From assembly GCA_964487285.1 (NCBI GenBank), contig CAZAPZ010000053.1, positions 1 to 10,388 on the forward strand: DNA of 10,388 nucleotides, given 5' to 3'. The position numbers were made by a program, and so were the translations under genes. The stretch's first letter is position 1; each line of letters starts with the position of its first letter. The notes under the pieces are model-generated. The model was not told the DNA's origin. It saw nothing but the letters and a program-made list of their open reading frames with translations, and made no database searches. Origin of the DNA: CAZAPZ01 sp964487285 (GTDB taxonomy: Bacteria > Campylobacterota_A > Desulfurellia > JAADFJ01). Shown here piece by piece: positions 1-7,624 of this stretch.

Positions 1-1
1 A

Positions 2-850
2 TTTTTTGACTGGATTGCAATGAGCAGCAAAATTTCGGGAGCAGATGGACACAGGTATGTTTTTCAAATAGAAGTTAACACGGATATGAGCGGTAAGGCT
101 ATGGCGATTGCTGCGGCGAAAGAGAAATATAAACATTATTACATAATAGGGTCTGATTATGAATACGGACATGCACTTGCGGAAAGCTTTGAAAAAAATC
201 TAACAGGTCTCAGAAAAGATGTGGAGATTATAGGAAAGTCATGGTTTCGGGTAGGAGAACCGGATTTTGGACCATATATAAATGCTATTTTAACAAAAAA
301 ACCTGATGCCGTGTATGCTGCGACAGGTGGTAGAGATATGGTGCCGTTCTTAAAATATGTGAATTTTACAGGATTATACAAAAAAACTGCAATATTCGAT
401 TATACAGCCACCGATACGGCGACCACAGAAGCGCTTGGCGCCTCGATGCCCGATGGAATATACGGCGGAGCTCCGTACTATTTTTATTATCCGAAAACAA
501 GTCAGAATAGAATGTTTGTTAAATCATATAAAGAACAGTTTAAAAAATGGCCTGTTTTCACATCTCCCAACGGATATATTACAGGCAGCATTCTGATTAA
601 AGCAATGAAATTAGTTGGAGCGGTAGATAAAGAGAGAATAATTAATGCGATTGAAGGTATGAGTATCGCATCGCCTGCAGGCAGAGTATATATCAGAGCT
701 TATGACCACCAGCTTATTGCTCCTGTTTATGTCGGTAGAACTAAAAAAACCGGTAAATATCCGTTTGCGACGGCAGTAGATATAGTAACGATTCCGGGTA
801 ATGAGCTAAAAACCCCTCTAAGCGAAATAAAGAAGGAACGAGGTTTGTGA
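2..850 (+). CDS. livK: Branched-chain amino acid ABC transporter substrate-binding protein, 5' end outside window
   Basis: This is the C-terminal two thirds of a type I periplasmic binding protein (Peripla_BP_6/LivK class), which captures an amino acid or related small molecule and delivers it to the LivHM permease. The frame is open from base 2 to the stop at 848-850, and the ATG at base 20 is internal. The signal peptide and roughly the first 120-140 residues lie upstream. Visible family hallmarks are YVFQIEVNTD followed by an alternating alpha/beta Rossmann pattern, IIGSDYEYGHALAESF, the KKPDAVYAATGG strand and helix, and the late segment DHQLIAPVYVG seen in this family. The gene lies 18 bp upstream of livH. 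LivK-like proteins also serve urea, amide and aromatic-acid transporters, so the true ligand is not determined. The role is confident from the five-gene context. Confidence 0.9.
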   Translation, partial: FFDWIAMSSKISGADGHRYVFQIEVNTDMSGKAMAIAAAKEKYKHYYIIGSDYEYGHALAESFEKNLTGLRKDVEIIGKSWFRVGEPDFGPYINAILTKKPDAVYAATGGRDMVPFLKYVNFTGLYKKTAIFDYTATDTATTEALGASMPDGIYGGAPYYFYYPKTSQNRMFVKSYKEQFKKWPVFTSPNGYITGSILIKAMKLVGAVDKERIINAIEGMSIASPAGRVYIRAYDHQLIAPVYVGRTKKTGKYPFATAVDIVTIPGNELKTPLSEIKKERGL

Positions 851-868
851 TTAGCGTAGAACAATAGA

Positions 869-1744
869 ATGGATCTGTCAACGATATCATCTTACCTTTT
901 TATAGGAATAAGCAGAGGTATGTTCTATTTTGTATTAGCATCAGGCCTCACCTTGATCTTTGGTATTTTAAAAATTATAAATTTTGCCCACGGCGCATTG
1001 TATATGCTTGGCGCATTTTTCATGTACACATTTATCGGACTTGCAGGGAGGGAAACGACATCATTTTTTTTAGCAGCTATAGCTGCAGCGATAGCTGTGG
1101 GCTTTATATCTTTTATAATAGAGCAATTGCTTCTGAAGCATCTATATGGAAAAGAGCATCTTATGCAGATGCTGCTTACTTATGCTCTTGTTCTTATATT
1201 CGGAGATTCGGTAGATATGATATGGGGTACAAATTATCATACCGTTGCCATGCCGAAACTATTGACCGGATCATATCATATTTTTGGAACCTATATAGCG
1301 AAATTTTATCTGCTGTTTTTTGTATCCGGAATTCTTGCCATGATTTTTTTATGGCTATATTTATATAAAACAAAGTTGGGTAAAATTGCCAGAGCAGTGG
1401 CAACAAACAGATCGATGGTAGAAGCGCTCGGTATCAATGCCGATGCAGCATTTATGTATGCATTCGTCATAGGCGGAATACTTGCGGGGCTCGGAGGTGC
1501 AGTGGCAAGCCCTGCAATAAACATAACATCTCAAATGGGTGATTCTATTATAATAAAGGTTTTTTTAGTAGTAACAGTTGGAGGTTTGGGCAATATTTGG
1601 GGATCGCTAATTGCAGCTCTTATTTTCGGCATCTCTGAATCGTTCGGAGTATTGATCTTGCCGAGATTCGGAATTGCTCTTCCTTTTGCTATAGCGGTTG
1701 TGGCTTTAATAGTTAAGCCAAAAGGCATTCTCGGTAAATCGTGA
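869..1744 (+). CDS. livH: Branched-chain amino acid ABC transporter permease LivH
   Basis: This is an inner-membrane permease of 291 residues, the usual LivH size, with about eight hydrophobic segments. The family signature NFAHGALYMLGAF is at residues 38-50. The cytoplasmic coupling loop, equivalent to the EAA loop that contacts the ATPases, runs from about residue 171 to 210 and contains ARAVATNRSMVEALGIN followed by a Gly-rich helix (GGILAGLGG). The VGGLGNIWGSLIAA turn at about 237-250 is also typical. It pairs with LivM to form the channel. The ATG start gives the full expected N-terminus, but there is no clear SD in the 18 bp after the livK stop, so translation may depend on the upstream gene. 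The stop TGA overlaps the GTG start of livM by four bases (GTGA). The assignment is secure; the exact substrate is not. Confidence 0.93.
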   Translation: MDLSTISSYLFIGISRGMFYFVLASGLTLIFGILKIINFAHGALYMLGAFFMYTFIGLAGRETTSFFLAAIAAAIAVGFISFIIEQLLLKHLYGKEHLMQMLLTYALVLIFGDSVDMIWGTNYHTVAMPKLLTGSYHIFGTYIAKFYLLFFVSGILAMIFLWLYLYKTKLGKIARAVATNRSMVEALGINADAAFMYAFVIGGILAGLGGAVASPAINITSQMGDSIIIKVFLVVTVGGLGNIWGSLIAALIFGISESFGVLILPRFGIALPFAIAVVALIVKPKGILGKS

Positions 1745-2679
1745 AATTTGGTAAAAAAATTTATATGCTGTTAGTGCTGATAGCAGCAGCTTTTGTTGCG
1801 CCCTTAGTTTTGGACTCATATTTCATTTTAGTTTTATCGGAAATCTTTGTTGTTGCCCTTTTTGCACTTAGCTTGAATCTTGTACTTGGATACGGAAACA
1901 TGCTTCAGTTTCATCAAGCCGTTTTTTTTGGAGTATCAGCATACGGCTATTCTCTCTTTGCCCTGCATGGAGGTTCATTTATAGCGGCAGCTGTATTGGG
2001 TCCTGTAATTGCCTTACTATTGGGAACGGCAATGGGAATCGTTCTTGTAAGGCTGTCGGGAATATATTTTGGAATGCTGACTATTGCGCTTGGCCAGCTT
2101 GTCTGGGCAATTGTGTTCAAGTGGTATAGCTTTACCGGAGGCGGCAACGGAATACCATCTGTGCCGCTTCCGAGCTTCCTTTCAACATCGATTGAGCGCT
2201 ATGAAGCAACACTTATAATCTTTTTAATTTCAGCTTTTATATTGTATAAAATCATAAATTCTCCTTTTGGGCTGCTCCTCAGAGCAGCAGGAAAAAATGC
2301 TACAAGAGCTGAATCTATTGGAGCAAATACAAAAGCTATAAAATTGACAGGGCTGGTGTTGAGCTCGTTTTTTGCAGGTATAAGCGGCGTATCCTATGTC
2401 ATATATTCTCAGTCGGTTTCTCCTGATATTTTATACTGGAAAGAATCGGCCATAGTGCTTATTGCATGTCTGGTGGGCGGCATATACACTTTTTCAGGAC
2501 CAATAATCGGGAGCGCTGTGATAATTCTTGTAACTACTGTAGCGAGTCAATACACCGAGCATATTGCATTTATACTTGGTATAATTTTACTTATCACAGT
2601 CCTATTTGCACCTGACGGAATTGTAGGATTTATAAAAAAAAAGGTTGATAACAACATTGCTGCAAATAAACAATATTAG
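1741..2679 (+). CDS. livM: Branched-chain amino acid ABC transporter permease LivM
   Basis: This is the second permease subunit, 312 residues, strongly hydrophobic throughout. LivM landmarks occur in order: LNLVLGYGNMLQFHQAVFFG at about 45-64, the TGGGNGIP loop at 132-139, the coupling loop LLRAAGKNATRAESIG at 179-194, GGIYTFSGPIIGSAV at 246-260, and the C-terminal APDGIVGFIKK at 290-300. The start is GTG, overlapping the livH stop as GTGA, which suggests translational coupling. The only SD-like bases, AAAAGG, lie about 15 bases upstream. The 3' end contains a run of nine A (2634-2642) encoding three lysines, and it overlaps the start region of livG. LivH-LivM-LivG-LivF together make the membrane part of the transporter. 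A related hydrophobic amino acid or amide transporter cannot be excluded from the sequence alone. Confidence 0.93.
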   Translation: MKFGKKIYMLLVLIAAAFVAPLVLDSYFILVLSEIFVVALFALSLNLVLGYGNMLQFHQAVFFGVSAYGYSLFALHGGSFIAAAVLGPVIALLLGTAMGIVLVRLSGIYFGMLTIALGQLVWAIVFKWYSFTGGGNGIPSVPLPSFLSTSIERYEATLIIFLISAFILYKIINSPFGLLLRAAGKNATRAESIGANTKAIKLTGLVLSSFFAGISGVSYVIYSQSVSPDILYWKESAIVLIACLVGGIYTFSGPIIGSAVIILVTTVASQYTEHIAFILGIILLITVLFAPDGIVGFIKKKVDNNIAANKQY

Positions 2680-3391
2680 TAAAAATTTTGAAAAATTTTC
2701 GGCACTTTCCGATCTTAGTTTCAATGTTCCCAGAGGTAAAATAACAGCTCTTATAGGACCAAATGGAGCAGGCAAATCTACGCTTTTTAATATAATTTCA
2801 GGTCACAGGCGGCCAAACAGGGGAAATATTATTTTGGATGACAAGAATATTACAGGATTTTCTCCACATACAATATCGTCTTTGGGTATCGGAAGAACTT
2901 TCCAGACCCCCAGCTTATTTCAGAATCTTACGGTAAAACAGAATATCATAGCAGCATACATTGTGCAGAATAAAAGAACTTTTAAGTTTTTGGGAATAGA
3001 TAGAAAATCGGAAATGGCTGCCGATCTGCTCATTGACAAAATGCATCTGACCGAATTTGCAAATATACCCATCGCATTTTGTCCGTACGGAATCGGTAAG
3101 GAACTTGAGATTGCATTAGCCATAGCAACTGAACCCAAACTGCTTTTAATGGATGAGCCGACTGCTGGAATTGCCAGAACAGAGGTAAGTCATATCATAA
3201 ATAGGATAAAAAATCTATGTGAGCAAGAACATATAACGGTTTTTTTTACCGAACATGACATTTCTTTTGTTTTAAGTATTGCATCAAAAATAGTAGTATT
3301 AAATCAGGGAAAACTTATATTCGAGGGTATACCGAAAGCTGCGATGGAAAGCAGCAAGGTAAAAGAGATCTATCTGGGAAAAGATGCTTAG
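2657..3391 (+). CDS. livG: Branched-chain amino acid ABC transporter ATP-binding protein LivG
   Basis: This is one of the two cytoplasmic ATPases that power import. The TTG start at 2657 is chosen because it gives MLQINNISKNF, which matches the normal LivG N-terminus. An earlier in-frame TTG at 2645 adds four residues but sits directly against the only SD-like bases (AAGG, 2641-2644). From 2657 the protein has 244 residues: Walker A GPNGAGKST at 34-42, Q-loop glutamine 83, Walker B KLLLMDEP at 161-168 and switch histidine 200 in TEHD. The signature is unusual: it reads CPYGIGKELEIA at 142-153, whereas LivG proteins usually have an L-S/A-YG-Q-QR form. The -YG- and the LEIA helix are kept, so this looks like a divergent rather than dead site. 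The 5' end overlaps livM, and the stop overlaps livF by 8 bases. Confidence 0.92.
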   Translation: MLQINNISKNFEKFSALSDLSFNVPRGKITALIGPNGAGKSTLFNIISGHRRPNRGNIILDDKNITGFSPHTISSLGIGRTFQTPSLFQNLTVKQNIIAAYIVQNKRTFKFLGIDRKSEMAADLLIDKMHLTEFANIPIAFCPYGIGKELEIALAIATEPKLLLMDEPTAGIARTEVSHIINRIKNLCEQEHITVFFTEHDISFVLSIASKIVVLNQGKLIFEGIPKAAMESSKVKEIYLGKDA

Positions 3392-4082
3392 AGTTGAAGG
3401 TATAGATGTTTGCTACGGCAAGGCTCAGGTGATCTTTGATGTCAGCATAAACGTTCAAGAGAAAGAGATCGTTCTTTTACTTGGAAGAAACGGCGTCGGC
3501 AAATCAACATTGCTTAAGTCTATAATAGGATTATTGCCCCCGACTAACGGTAAAATAAATTTTAACGGACAGCAGATTGCAGGAAAGAAGACGTACAAAA
3601 TTGCAAATTACGGAATCGCATATGTTCCTCAGGAACGGGAAATCTTTCCCGACCTTACGGTTGAAGATAATCTTGACATAGCAGAACGCAGGAGACAAGA
3701 AGGAGGATGGAGCATAGATAAAATCTATCAGCTTTTTAATCCTTTAAAGAAAATAAGAAAGCGTTTGGGCGGAAATCTTTCGGGAGGTGAACAGCAGATG
3801 CTTTCAATCGGAAGATCTCTTATGACAAATCCTACATTTCTCTTGCTGGATGAACCCACCGAAGGCCTTGCACCATTGATAGTTAAACTTCTCGAAGAGC
3901 AGATAAGTATGCTCAAAGAAGCTGGAATCGGTATCCTTCTCGCAGAGCAAAATTTAAAGTCCGCCCTTAAAATAGGAGACAGGGCGTATCTAATGGAGAA
4001 AGGCTCAATTCGCTATGAAGGTAGCACCGAAGAGCTTATAGAAAATAAGGATTTGATAGACAAGTACCTTGGAATCAAATGA
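3384..4082 (+). CDS. livF: Branched-chain amino acid ABC transporter ATP-binding protein LivF
   Basis: This is the second transporter ATPase, 232 residues, normal for LivF. Motifs visible are Walker A GRNGVGKST (34-42), Q-loop glutamine 83 in YVPQEREIFPDLTVEDNL, a fully canonical signature LSGGEQQ (132-138) and Walker B FLLLDEPTEGLAP (152-164). LAEQN at 187-191 has glutamine 189 in place of the switch histidine, a substitution typical of the LivF subfamily. The ATG at 3384 overlaps the livG stop and has a GGGA-type SD about 5 bases upstream. It is the last gene of the liv operon. No clear T-rich hairpin terminator follows; instead, sequence resembling a decayed transposase begins within about ten bases of the stop. 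A LivG/LivF heterodimer, each with its own deviations, is the expected arrangement. Confidence 0.93.
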   Translation: MLRVEGIDVCYGKAQVIFDVSINVQEKEIVLLLGRNGVGKSTLLKSIIGLLPPTNGKINFNGQQIAGKKTYKIANYGIAYVPQEREIFPDLTVEDNLDIAERRRQEGGWSIDKIYQLFNPLKKIRKRLGGNLSGGEQQMLSIGRSLMTNPTFLLLDEPTEGLAPLIVKLLEEQISMLKEAGIGILLAEQNLKSALKIGDRAYLMEKGSIRYEGSTEELIENKDLIDKYLGIK

Positions 4083-4090
4083 AATTTTAG

Positions 4091-4273
4091 TTGAACTTAA
4101 AGAAAAACGGAGAGAATAGATATCCTATGGTCATAAACTCTTGGACTGATAATCGGAGTGAACTATTAGCTTACTTTAATATAGTAAACCTATTTAGAAG
4201 TATTATTCATACAACCAATACGGTTGAAGGTTTTAACGGATAAATCGGAAAAATAAGTAGAACCAAAGTATGA
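4091..4273 (+). pseudogene. Remnant of an IS256-family transposase, C-terminal part
   Basis: Read in the frame containing 4121-4123 (TAT), this gap encodes recognisable pieces of the C-terminal IS256 (Transposase_mut, DDE) region: RYPMVINSW at 4118-4144, a W-x-D-N-x-x-EL-x-x-YF pattern at 4142-4177, and IIHTTNTVEGFN at 4202-4237. These match the family pattern KYP...SW..NW..L..FF.YP..IR..IYTTN.IE..N in order and spacing. The glutamate of TVE would be the last catalytic acidic residue of the family. A stop at 4241-4243 interrupts the frame just before the basic stretch that normally follows the TTN-IE motif, and another lies at 4271-4273. Only about 60 codons survive, with no start and no upstream catalytic domain. 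It is therefore a dead relic of an old insertion between livF and hsp20. Confidence 0.72.
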
Positions 4274-4277
4274 TGTA

Positions 4278-4306
4278 ACAGTGATTAACTATTATAAGAT
4301 CACTGT
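4278..4306. repeat. 8-bp inverted repeat with 13-base spacer
   Basis: ACAGTGAT (4278-4285) and ATCACTGT (4299-4306) are perfect inverted copies separated by 13 AT-rich bases. The following bases are AT-rich but not a clean T run, so a rho-independent terminator is only weakly supported. It could instead be an operator, a stem-loop ending the liv transcript, or part of the old insertion-sequence end. Confidence 0.4.
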
Positions 4307-4325
4307 ATTATATTACTATTTAGAC

Positions 4326-4352
4326 TTGACACGAACAGGCTAAGCCTATATT
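4326..4352 (+). promoter_or_regulatory. Candidate promoter of hsp20
   Basis: TTGACA (4326-4331) is a perfect -35 consensus, followed after only 15 bases by TATATT (4347-4352). The short spacing is suboptimal for a housekeeping sigma factor. The preceding C gives CTTGACA, which resembles a heat-shock sigma -35, but no CCCCAT-type -10 follows. An 11-base palindrome, AGGCT-A-AGCCT (4337-4347), fills most of the spacer and could be a binding site. This is a prediction by inspection only. Confidence 0.35.
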
Positions 4353-4389
4353 GATGCATAAGATTAGACAAAAAAGTAGGAGGTGCATT

Positions 4390-4824
4390 ATGGCACTTGT
4401 TGAATGGAAGCCGTTTGAAGAGTTGGATAATCTGCAGGATAAAATCAACAGGTTGTTTGACAAGACATCGGGGAAGGGGGCTGCCGAAAGCGGAAGCTTT
4501 TTGCCTGCCACCGATATTTACTCGGAAGATAATAATCTTGTTATTGAAACCGAGCTTCCCGGCGTGAGAAAGGAAGATGTAGATATTAAAATAGAAGATA
4601 ATACCTTAACCATTAAAGGAAAAAAAGAGTTTAAAAAAGAAGACAAAGGCGAAAATTATTACAGAGTTGAACGTTCCTACGGTTCTTTTTCCAGATCATT
4701 TATGTTCCCTGACAATGTGGAGAGAGAGGGCATAAAAGCCGAATTCAAAAACGGTCTTCTAAAGCTTATACTTCCAAAAAAGCCTGAAGCAAAAGCTAAA
4801 AATATTGATATCGAAATAAAGTAA
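4390..4824 (+). CDS. Hsp20 family small heat-shock protein
   Basis: This is an ATP-independent cytoplasmic holdase that binds unfolding proteins and passes them to refolding machines such as DnaK/ClpB. It has 144 residues, the usual length. The start at 4390 is preceded by a strong SD, AGGAGG, with six bases of spacing; an ATG at 4351 would add 13 residues without such a site. The N-terminus MALVEWKPFEELDNLQDKIN is typical of bacterial Hsp20. The alpha-crystallin domain spans about residues 40-132, including ELPGVRKEDVDIKIED (55-70) and NGLLKLILPK (121-130). The C-terminal tail carries the I-x-I motif (I139-D-I141) that binds a neighbouring subunit during oligomerisation. It has its own candidate promoter and is followed by a hairpin terminator, so it seems to be a separate unit from clpB. 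Confidence 0.95.
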   Translation: MALVEWKPFEELDNLQDKINRLFDKTSGKGAAESGSFLPATDIYSEDNNLVIETELPGVRKEDVDIKIEDNTLTIKGKKEFKKEDKGENYYRVERSYGSFSRSFMFPDNVEREGIKAEFKNGLLKLILPKKPEAKAKNIDIEIK

Positions 4825-4834
4825 GGTTTTTACG

Positions 4835-4868
4835 CATAGAAGGCAGATAAATTTACCTGCCTTCTATG
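4835..4868 (+). terminator. Hairpin terminator after hsp20
   Basis: A perfect 12-bp stem (CATAGAAGGCAG at 4835-4846, paired with CTGCCTTCTATG at 4857-4868) encloses a 10-base loop, starting 11 bases after the hsp20 stop. The tail AATTTTGC is only a short T run, so termination may be incomplete. The position and perfect stem argue for a transcription end signal. Confidence 0.75.
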
Positions 4869-4977
4869 AATTTTGCATGTTTAAAAAGTTGGTTATAAAA
4901 TAAATACAAATATTTACACACAAGATTATACTGAGTTTCAACTGATAAGCAGCCATATCTTAAAATGGAGTATATAG

Positions 4978-5019
4978 ATGAATAGATTTATATTAGTAAA
5001 CGCAATTAAGATCCCATGA
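4978..5019 (+). CDS. Candidate 13-codon leader peptide overlapping the clpB start
   Basis: ATG at 4978 opens a 13-residue frame, MNRFILVNAIKIP, ending in TGA at 5017-5019. That stop overlaps the clpB ATG (5016-5018) as ATGA. A GGAG motif (4967-4970) sits seven bases before the leader ATG, whereas no convincing SD precedes the clpB ATG (the bases before it are AAGATCCC). A stop codon (4975-4977) lies directly upstream, so the frame is not the end of a longer gene. This arrangement would allow ribosomes ending the leader to start clpB, that is, translational coupling. A -10-like TATACT lies at 4927-4932 without a good -35. The frame is so short that chance is possible. The sequence matches no leader peptide I recognise. 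Confidence 0.45.
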   Translation: MNRFILVNAIKIP

Positions 5020-7601
5020 TAAATACCGATAATTTTACCGTCAAGTCAAATGAGGCGCTGAAAGCGGCAAGTGATTTGTCGCGAGATAAAGGTCATCAAG
5101 AGATAGGCGTTTATCATCTTTTGAGCGCATTATTAAGCAGCAAAGATGGGTTAATATACACTTTAACACAAAAGATTGGGGCTGAACCATCGTTAATTCT
5201 GCAAAAACTTGATGAGTTATTAGCGAAGCTGCCTAAAGTAACAGGCGCAAATCAATATATCTCACCTGCGCTTGATAAATCAATTAACTTCGCTATTGAT
5301 ATTGCAAAAAAGATGAAAGATGAATACGTAAGCGTTGAGCATCTTTTGCTTGGACTTATGGAGAATTCTAATGTTTCAAACTTGCTTAGCAGTTTCGGTA
5401 TCAATAATCAAAATATTTTAACGGCGCTTGAAGAATTGAGAGGCAGAACCCAGGTAACTGATGTTAATCCTGAAGAGAAGTATCAGGCATTAAAGCGATA
5501 TGGAAAAGATGTTACTGAGCTTGCTCGTGAAGGAAAACTTGATCCTGTCATTGGAAGAGATGATGAGATAAGAAGAACAATACAGATATTATCAAGAAGA
5601 ACAAAGAATAATCCTGTTTTAATCGGCGAGCCCGGTGTTGGAAAAACTGCAATAATTGACGGATTATCATCAAGAATAGCAAAAGGTGATGTTCCTGAAA
5701 GTATGAAAGATAAAAAGGTTGTTGCGCTTGATATGGGTGCATTGATTGCAGGTGCTAAATACAGAGGAGAGTTTGAAGATCGTCTGAAGGCTGTTATGAA
5801 AGAAGTTATAGCATCGGAAGGCAAGGTGATTCTTTTTATAGACGAGCTTCACACAGTCGTAGGTGCAGGGGCGTCTGAAGGTGCCATTGATGCTTCAAAT
5901 ATGTTAAAGCCAGCTCTGGCAAGAGGCGAACTTCGTTGTGTTGGTGCTACTACACTAAATGAATATAGAAAATATATAGAAAAAGATCAAGCACTCCAGA
6001 GACGATTTCAGCCGGTTATTGTTAATGAACCGTCAGTTGCAGATACCATAAGCATACTCAGGGGACTAAAGGAAAAGTATGAGGTTTATCATGGCGTGAG
6101 AATTTCGGATCCTGCTATTATCGCTGCAGCTAATCTTTCAAACAGATATATTACAGACAGATTTCTGCCCGACAAAGCAATAGATCTAATTGATGAAGCC
6201 GCTTCTCAACTCAAGGTTGAAGTTGAGAGTCAGCCTCAATTGTTAGACGATATAAAAAGGAAGATAATTAAGCTTAAAATTGAAGAGACGGCGCTAAAAA
6301 AAGATAAGGATGAATTAAGCAGAAAAAGATTGTCAAAGATAGTAGAAGAACTTAAGGATCTTTATGGCAGAGAAAAGGAACTTGAAGCACAATGGAAACT
6401 TGAAAAATCTTTGATTAATCAATCGGGTGACATTAAAAACAGTATTGATGAGGTAAAAACAAAGATTGAATTTGCCGAAAGAAAAGGCGATTTTGAAGAA
6501 GCGAGTAAACTGAAATATGGGGAGCTTCCAAATCTTAATGATAAAATCGGTGAGATACACAAAAGATTATCTTCAATACCTGAAGATAATAGACTTCTAA
6601 GACTTGAGGTCACCGAAAGTGAAATAGCTAAAATAGTTGCCAAATGGACAGGAGTTCCTGTTGGCAGTATGCTTGAATCTCAGAAAGAAAAACTTCTCAA
6701 AATGGAAGTTAATCTGAAAAAGCGTGTCGTAGGGCAGGATGAGGCAATAATATCCGTTTCCAACGCGATAAGAAGAACGAGAGCGGGAATGTCCGATCCT
6801 AATAGACCTATTGGATCGTTCCTTTTTTTAGGACCAACCGGTGTTGGAAAAACAGAATTGGCTAAAAGCTTGGCAGAGTTCCTTTTTGATAATGAGAAGT
6901 CTATCGTAAGACTTGATATGAGTGAATATATGGAGAAATTTTCCGTTTCGAGATTAACGGGTGCACCTCCGGGATATGTTGGATATGAGGAAGGCGGACA
7001 GCTTACCGAAGCTGTAAGAAGAAAACCGTATTCGGTGGTTCTCTTAGACGAAATAGAGAAAGCTCATCCTGATGTTTTCAATATTCTACTTCAAGTATTA
7101 GACGACGGAAGATTGACAGATTCAAAAGGAGTGACCGTAGATTTTAAAAATTGCGTCATCATTATGACAAGCAATTTTGCCAGCGGCATTATCATGAAGG
7201 CGATAGAAGAGAAAAGAGATTTTGATACTATTGCTTATCTTGCAAAAGATGAGCTTAAAAAACGCATTAAACCGGAATTTATAAATAGAATCGACGATAT
7301 AATTGTTTTTCATCCTTTAGATGATATGATGCTTGAAAAGATTTTAGATATGATGATATCAAAAACTATTGCAAGGGTTGCTAAACTTGGAATTGTGCTC
7401 AGTTTAAGCGATGATGTTAAAAAACTTCTCATCAAGCGCGGGTTTGATCCTCAATTTGGTGCCAGGCCAATAAAAAGGGTTGTTCAAAACCTTATCGAAA
7501 ATGAACTTTCCAAGGAAATTCTGAGCGGAAAATTCGATAAAGGCGATACTATAAGAGCTTCCATTGATAATGGTAATATAAAATTCAACACAATAAACTG
7601 A
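5016..7601 (+). CDS. clpB: ATP-dependent protein disaggregase ClpB
   Basis: ClpB is a hexameric AAA+ chaperone that threads aggregated proteins through its pore together with DnaK. At 861 residues it is full length. Domains in order are: Clp N-domain (about 1-145, with the HLLSALL repeat motif), AAA1 with Walker A GEPGVGKT (204-211), pore tyrosine 249 in KYRGEFE and Walker B ILFIDELH (272-279), a long coiled-coil M-domain (about 405-530), and AAA2 with Walker A GPTGVGKT (606-613), pore loop GYVGYEEGG (653-661), Walker B VVLLDEIEKAH (674-684) and sensor-2 GARPIKR (815-821). The long M-domain, rather than the shorter UVR-bearing linker of ClpC, identifies ClpB. The stretch after sensor 1 reads TSNFAS where most ClpB have TSNLGS, a mild deviation. 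The start matches family N-termini although its SD is poor. radA follows after 23 bp, suggesting co-transcription. Confidence 0.97.
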   Translation: MINTDNFTVKSNEALKAASDLSRDKGHQEIGVYHLLSALLSSKDGLIYTLTQKIGAEPSLILQKLDELLAKLPKVTGANQYISPALDKSINFAIDIAKKMKDEYVSVEHLLLGLMENSNVSNLLSSFGINNQNILTALEELRGRTQVTDVNPEEKYQALKRYGKDVTELAREGKLDPVIGRDDEIRRTIQILSRRTKNNPVLIGEPGVGKTAIIDGLSSRIAKGDVPESMKDKKVVALDMGALIAGAKYRGEFEDRLKAVMKEVIASEGKVILFIDELHTVVGAGASEGAIDASNMLKPALARGELRCVGATTLNEYRKYIEKDQALQRRFQPVIVNEPSVADTISILRGLKEKYEVYHGVRISDPAIIAAANLSNRYITDRFLPDKAIDLIDEAASQLKVEVESQPQLLDDIKRKIIKLKIEETALKKDKDELSRKRLSKIVEELKDLYGREKELEAQWKLEKSLINQSGDIKNSIDEVKTKIEFAERKGDFEEASKLKYGELPNLNDKIGEIHKRLSSIPEDNRLLRLEVTESEIAKIVAKWTGVPVGSMLESQKEKLLKMEVNLKKRVVGQDEAIISVSNAIRRTRAGMSDPNRPIGSFLFLGPTGVGKTELAKSLAEFLFDNEKSIVRLDMSEYMEKFSVSRLTGAPPGYVGYEEGGQLTEAVRRKPYSVVLLDEIEKAHPDVFNILLQVLDDGRLTDSKGVTVDFKNCVIIMTSNFASGIIMKAIEEKRDFDTIAYLAKDELKKRIKPEFINRIDDIIVFHPLDDMMLEKILDMMISKTIARVAKLGIVLSLSDDVKKLLIKRGFDPQFGARPIKRVVQNLIENELSKEILSGKFDKGDTIRASIDNGNIKFNTIN

Positions 7602-7624
7602 ACGGTATATACAATTAAATTGAG

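Noticed and set aside
4835..4868. The long hairpin after hsp20 as part of a repeat family or CRISPR
   Set aside because: It occurs once, with no spaced copies; its position just after the stop is best explained by termination.
4083..5015. A CIRCE (HrcA) operator near hsp20 or clpB
   Set aside because: No TTAGCACTC-N9-GAGTGCTAA or close variant is present; the inverted repeats seen have different sequences.
5483..5824. Open 113-codon antisense frame inside clpB
   Set aside because: It lies wholly opposite a strongly conserved AAA1 domain, has no recognisable domain, and is explained as a by-product of the clpB codons.
5016..7601. The Clp ATPase being ClpC, because radA follows
   Set aside because: The long coiled-coil M-domain and the 861-residue length fit ClpB; no short UVR-type linker is seen.
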